Part shown: positions 62,507 through 64,000 of the stretch, piece by piece
Layout: every line of letters starts with the position of its first letter
Numbering within the stretch: position 1 is the first letter of the stretch
Assembly (NCBI RefSeq): GCF_025717555.1
Contig: NZ_JAJIRP010000006.1
Span: forward strand, 124,243-188,242
Direction of reading: 5' to 3'
DNA length: 64,000 nt
Origin: Paucibacter sp. B2R-40
Lineage (GTDB): Bacteria > Pseudomonadota > Gammaproteobacteria > Burkholderiales > Burkholderiaceae_C
Program-made: the position numbers and the translations under genes
The notes under the pieces: generated by a model
Database searches by the model: none
Told to the model about the DNA's origin: nothing
Seen by the model: only the letters and a program-made list of their open reading frames with translations

Positions 62507-63871
62507 ATGCATATCCACATCCTCGGTATCTGCGGCACCTTTATGGGCGGCCTGGCCGCCTTGGCCCGCGAGGCGGGCCACAAGGTCACCGGCTGCGACG
62601 CCAATGTCTACCCGCCCATGAGCGATCAGCTCCAAGCCCTGGGCATCGAATTGACAGAAGGCTTCGGTGCCGATCAACTCGCGCTCAAGCCGGATCTGTT
62701 CGTGATCGGCAATGTGGTCACGCGAGGCGAGAAGTTCCCGCTGATGGAAGCCATTTTGGACGCCGGCCTGCCCTACACCAGCGGCCCGCAGTGGTTATCG
62801 GACCATGTGCTGCAGGGCCGCCATGTGCTGGCCGTGGCCGGCACCCATGGCAAGACCTCGACCACCTCGATGCTGGCTTGGATTCTTGAGCACGCGGGTC
62901 TGCAGCCGGGCTTCTTGGTCGGCGGCGTGCCGCAGAATTTCGGTGTTTCAGCCAGGCTAGGTCTCGGGAACACCTTTGTTATTGAAGCGGATGAGTACGA
63001 CACCGCCTTTTTTGACAAGCGCAGCAAGTTCGTTCACTACCGCCCGCGCACGGCCGTGCTGAATAACCTCGAATTCGACCATGCCGACATCTTTGCCGAC
63101 CTGGCCGCCATCGAGACGCAATTCCATCACTTGGTGCGCACCGTGCCGGCCAAGGGCCGCTTGGTCGTCAACGCACGCGAAGAGGCGCTGCAGCGGGTCT
63201 TGAGCCGCGGCTGCTGGAGCGAATTGCAGCGCTTTGGCGCGCGCAAGGAAGAGCCAGGCGCGCTGCGCGCGCGCGGCGAGCCGCAGGCCTTTGATGTGCT
63301 GCGCGGCAGCCTGAAGGTTGCGCGCGTCGAGTGGGCTTTGTACGGCGAACATAACCAATTGAATGCACTGGCTGCGATCGCTGCAGCCGAGCATGTCGGC
63401 GTGACGCCCGAGCAAAGTGCCGCAGCGCTGGCCGCTTTCAAGAATGTGCGTCGCCGCATGGAGCTGCGCGGTGAGGTGAACCAGATCAAGGTCTACGACG
63501 ACTTTGCCCACCACCCGACCGCCATCCGCACCACGGTGGGCGGCCTGCGCCGACGCATTGCGCCAATTGAGCGCATCCTGGCCATCTTCGAGCCGCGCTC
63601 CAATACGATGAAGCTGGGCGCCATGAAGGCGCAGCTGCCCTGGGCGTTGGAAGAAGCCGACCTGAGTTTTTGCAATCAGCTAGGCCTGGACTGGGATGCC
63701 AAGGACACCTTGGCGCCACTGGGCGCGCAGGCCATCGTCGGTGCTGATGTCGACGCGCTGGTCGCAGCCGTAGTCAAGGCCGCCAAACCCGGCGACCACC
63801 TTTTATGCATGAGCAATGGCAGCTTCGGCGGCATTCATGAGAAGTTGCTGGCCGCCTTGGCTGGCAAATGA
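62507..63871 (+). CDS. mpl: UDP-N-acetylmuramate:L-Ala-gamma-D-Glu-meso-Dap ligase
   Basis: This is a 454-aa Mur-ligase-family enzyme that recycles the murein tripeptide by attaching it to UDP-MurNAc. The N-terminus MHIHILGICGTFMGGLAALA is the Mpl version of the UDP-binding motif. The ATP loop is GTHGKTSTTSM near 112. FVIEADEYDTAFFDKRSKFV, NNLEFDHADIF, GEHNQLNALAAIAAA and YDDFAHHPTAI are hallmarks separating Mpl from MurC. Its stop overlaps the next start as ATGA. Confidence 0.97.
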   Translation: MHIHILGICGTFMGGLAALAREAGHKVTGCDANVYPPMSDQLQALGIELTEGFGADQLALKPDLFVIGNVVTRGEKFPLMEAILDAGLPYTSGPQWLSDHVLQGRHVLAVAGTHGKTSTTSMLAWILEHAGLQPGFLVGGVPQNFGVSARLGLGNTFVIEADEYDTAFFDKRSKFVHYRPRTAVLNNLEFDHADIFADLAAIETQFHHLVRTVPAKGRLVVNAREEALQRVLSRGCWSELQRFGARKEEPGALRARGEPQAFDVLRGSLKVARVEWALYGEHNQLNALAAIAAAEHVGVTPEQSAAALAAFKNVRRRMELRGEVNQIKVYDDFAHHPTAIRTTVGGLRRRIAPIERILAIFEPRSNTMKLGAMKAQLPWALEEADLSFCNQLGLDWDAKDTLAPLGAQAIVGADVDALVAAVVKAAKPGDHLLCMSNGSFGGIHEKLLAALAGK

Positions 63872-64000
63872 AGGACTCCATTCGCCCCACGCGGATTGAT
63901 GAAATCTCCCGCCTGTTCGAGATTCGCGCGACCACCCGCGAAAACGCCATCGGCAGGGCGCGTTTGGCCGAGCTGGGTATCACGCCCGACAGCATTCGAT
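63868..64000 (+). CDS. Unidentified protein (partial, 5' end only)
   Basis: Forty-four codons are visible, MKDSIRPTRIDEISRLFEIR then ATTRENAIGRARLAELGITP, before the right edge. The ATG overlaps the mpl stop (ATGA), so the gene is translated with mpl. The segment is charged and helical with no signal peptide. I do not recognise a family. Confidence 0.7.
   Translation, partial: MKDSIRPTRIDEISRLFEIRATTRENAIGRARLAELGITPDSIR

Overview
The window is about 64 kb of high-GC, gene-dense bacterial chromosome. It looks like a betaproteobacterium of the order Burkholderiales, probably near the Roseateles/Paucibacter/Rubrivivax group. The basis is tandem PHA phasins, PEP-CTERM proteins, a pilG-pilH-pilI-pilJ-chpA cluster beside rubredoxin, thiD, hemL and mpl, and a ugp glycerol-3-phosphate operon. 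The genus is inferred from gene content only. I see no rRNA, tRNA, CRISPR array, insertion sequence or prophage.

Left part (1-12220). A partial ABC permease with its LolD-like ATPase is transcribed away from a UvrD-like helicase. A likely three-gene operon follows: a PEP-CTERM protein, a 5'-nucleotidase and a TPR protein carrying a trypsin-like fold with no catalytic residues. A five-gene reverse-strand run then encodes a histone-deacetylase-like amidohydrolase, a nitroreductase, a 2-hydroxyacid dehydrogenase, a LysR regulator and YghU.

Middle-left (12300-30015). Two paralogous phasin genes each have a promoter bracketed by two palindromes, with identical geometry in both. Next come a LON-domain protein, a patatin lipoprotein, a cupin-like protein, a penicillin-acylase-type Ntn hydrolase, an Lrp/ornithine cyclodeaminase pair, an orphan TPR protein, a HIT protein, a large TPR-GAF hybrid histidine kinase and a fused FAD/Fe-S dehydrogenase.

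Middle-right (30358-49439). The ugpBAEC-ugpQ operon has an unusually structured ugpB-ugpA spacer. It is followed by a small secreted protein, a second PEP-CTERM protein, an M4 peptidase with a PA-domain insertion, a CxxCH secreted protein, a class III cyclase/ATPase/TPR regulator, an M13 peptidase, a divergent glycosyltransferase/DUF4254 pair and a GGDEF protein.

Right end (49539-64000). The Pil-Chp twitching and mechanosensing chemotaxis cluster is on the reverse strand (pilG, pilH, pilI, pilJ, chpA). Beyond it are a rubredoxin gene of only 59 codons on the same strand, and thiD, hemL, mpl and the start of one more gene on the forward strand.

Most candidate novelty is regulatory: the paired phasin operators, the hairpin array before ugpA, 21-bp tandem repeats at the Lrp/ocd promoter and 15-bp-phased repeats before a PEP-CTERM gene. 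The best protein-level oddity is the triple-dead trypsin-like protein behind the nucleotidase. Start codons were moved inward from the longest reading frame wherever family length, signal peptide or ribosome binding site favoured it.
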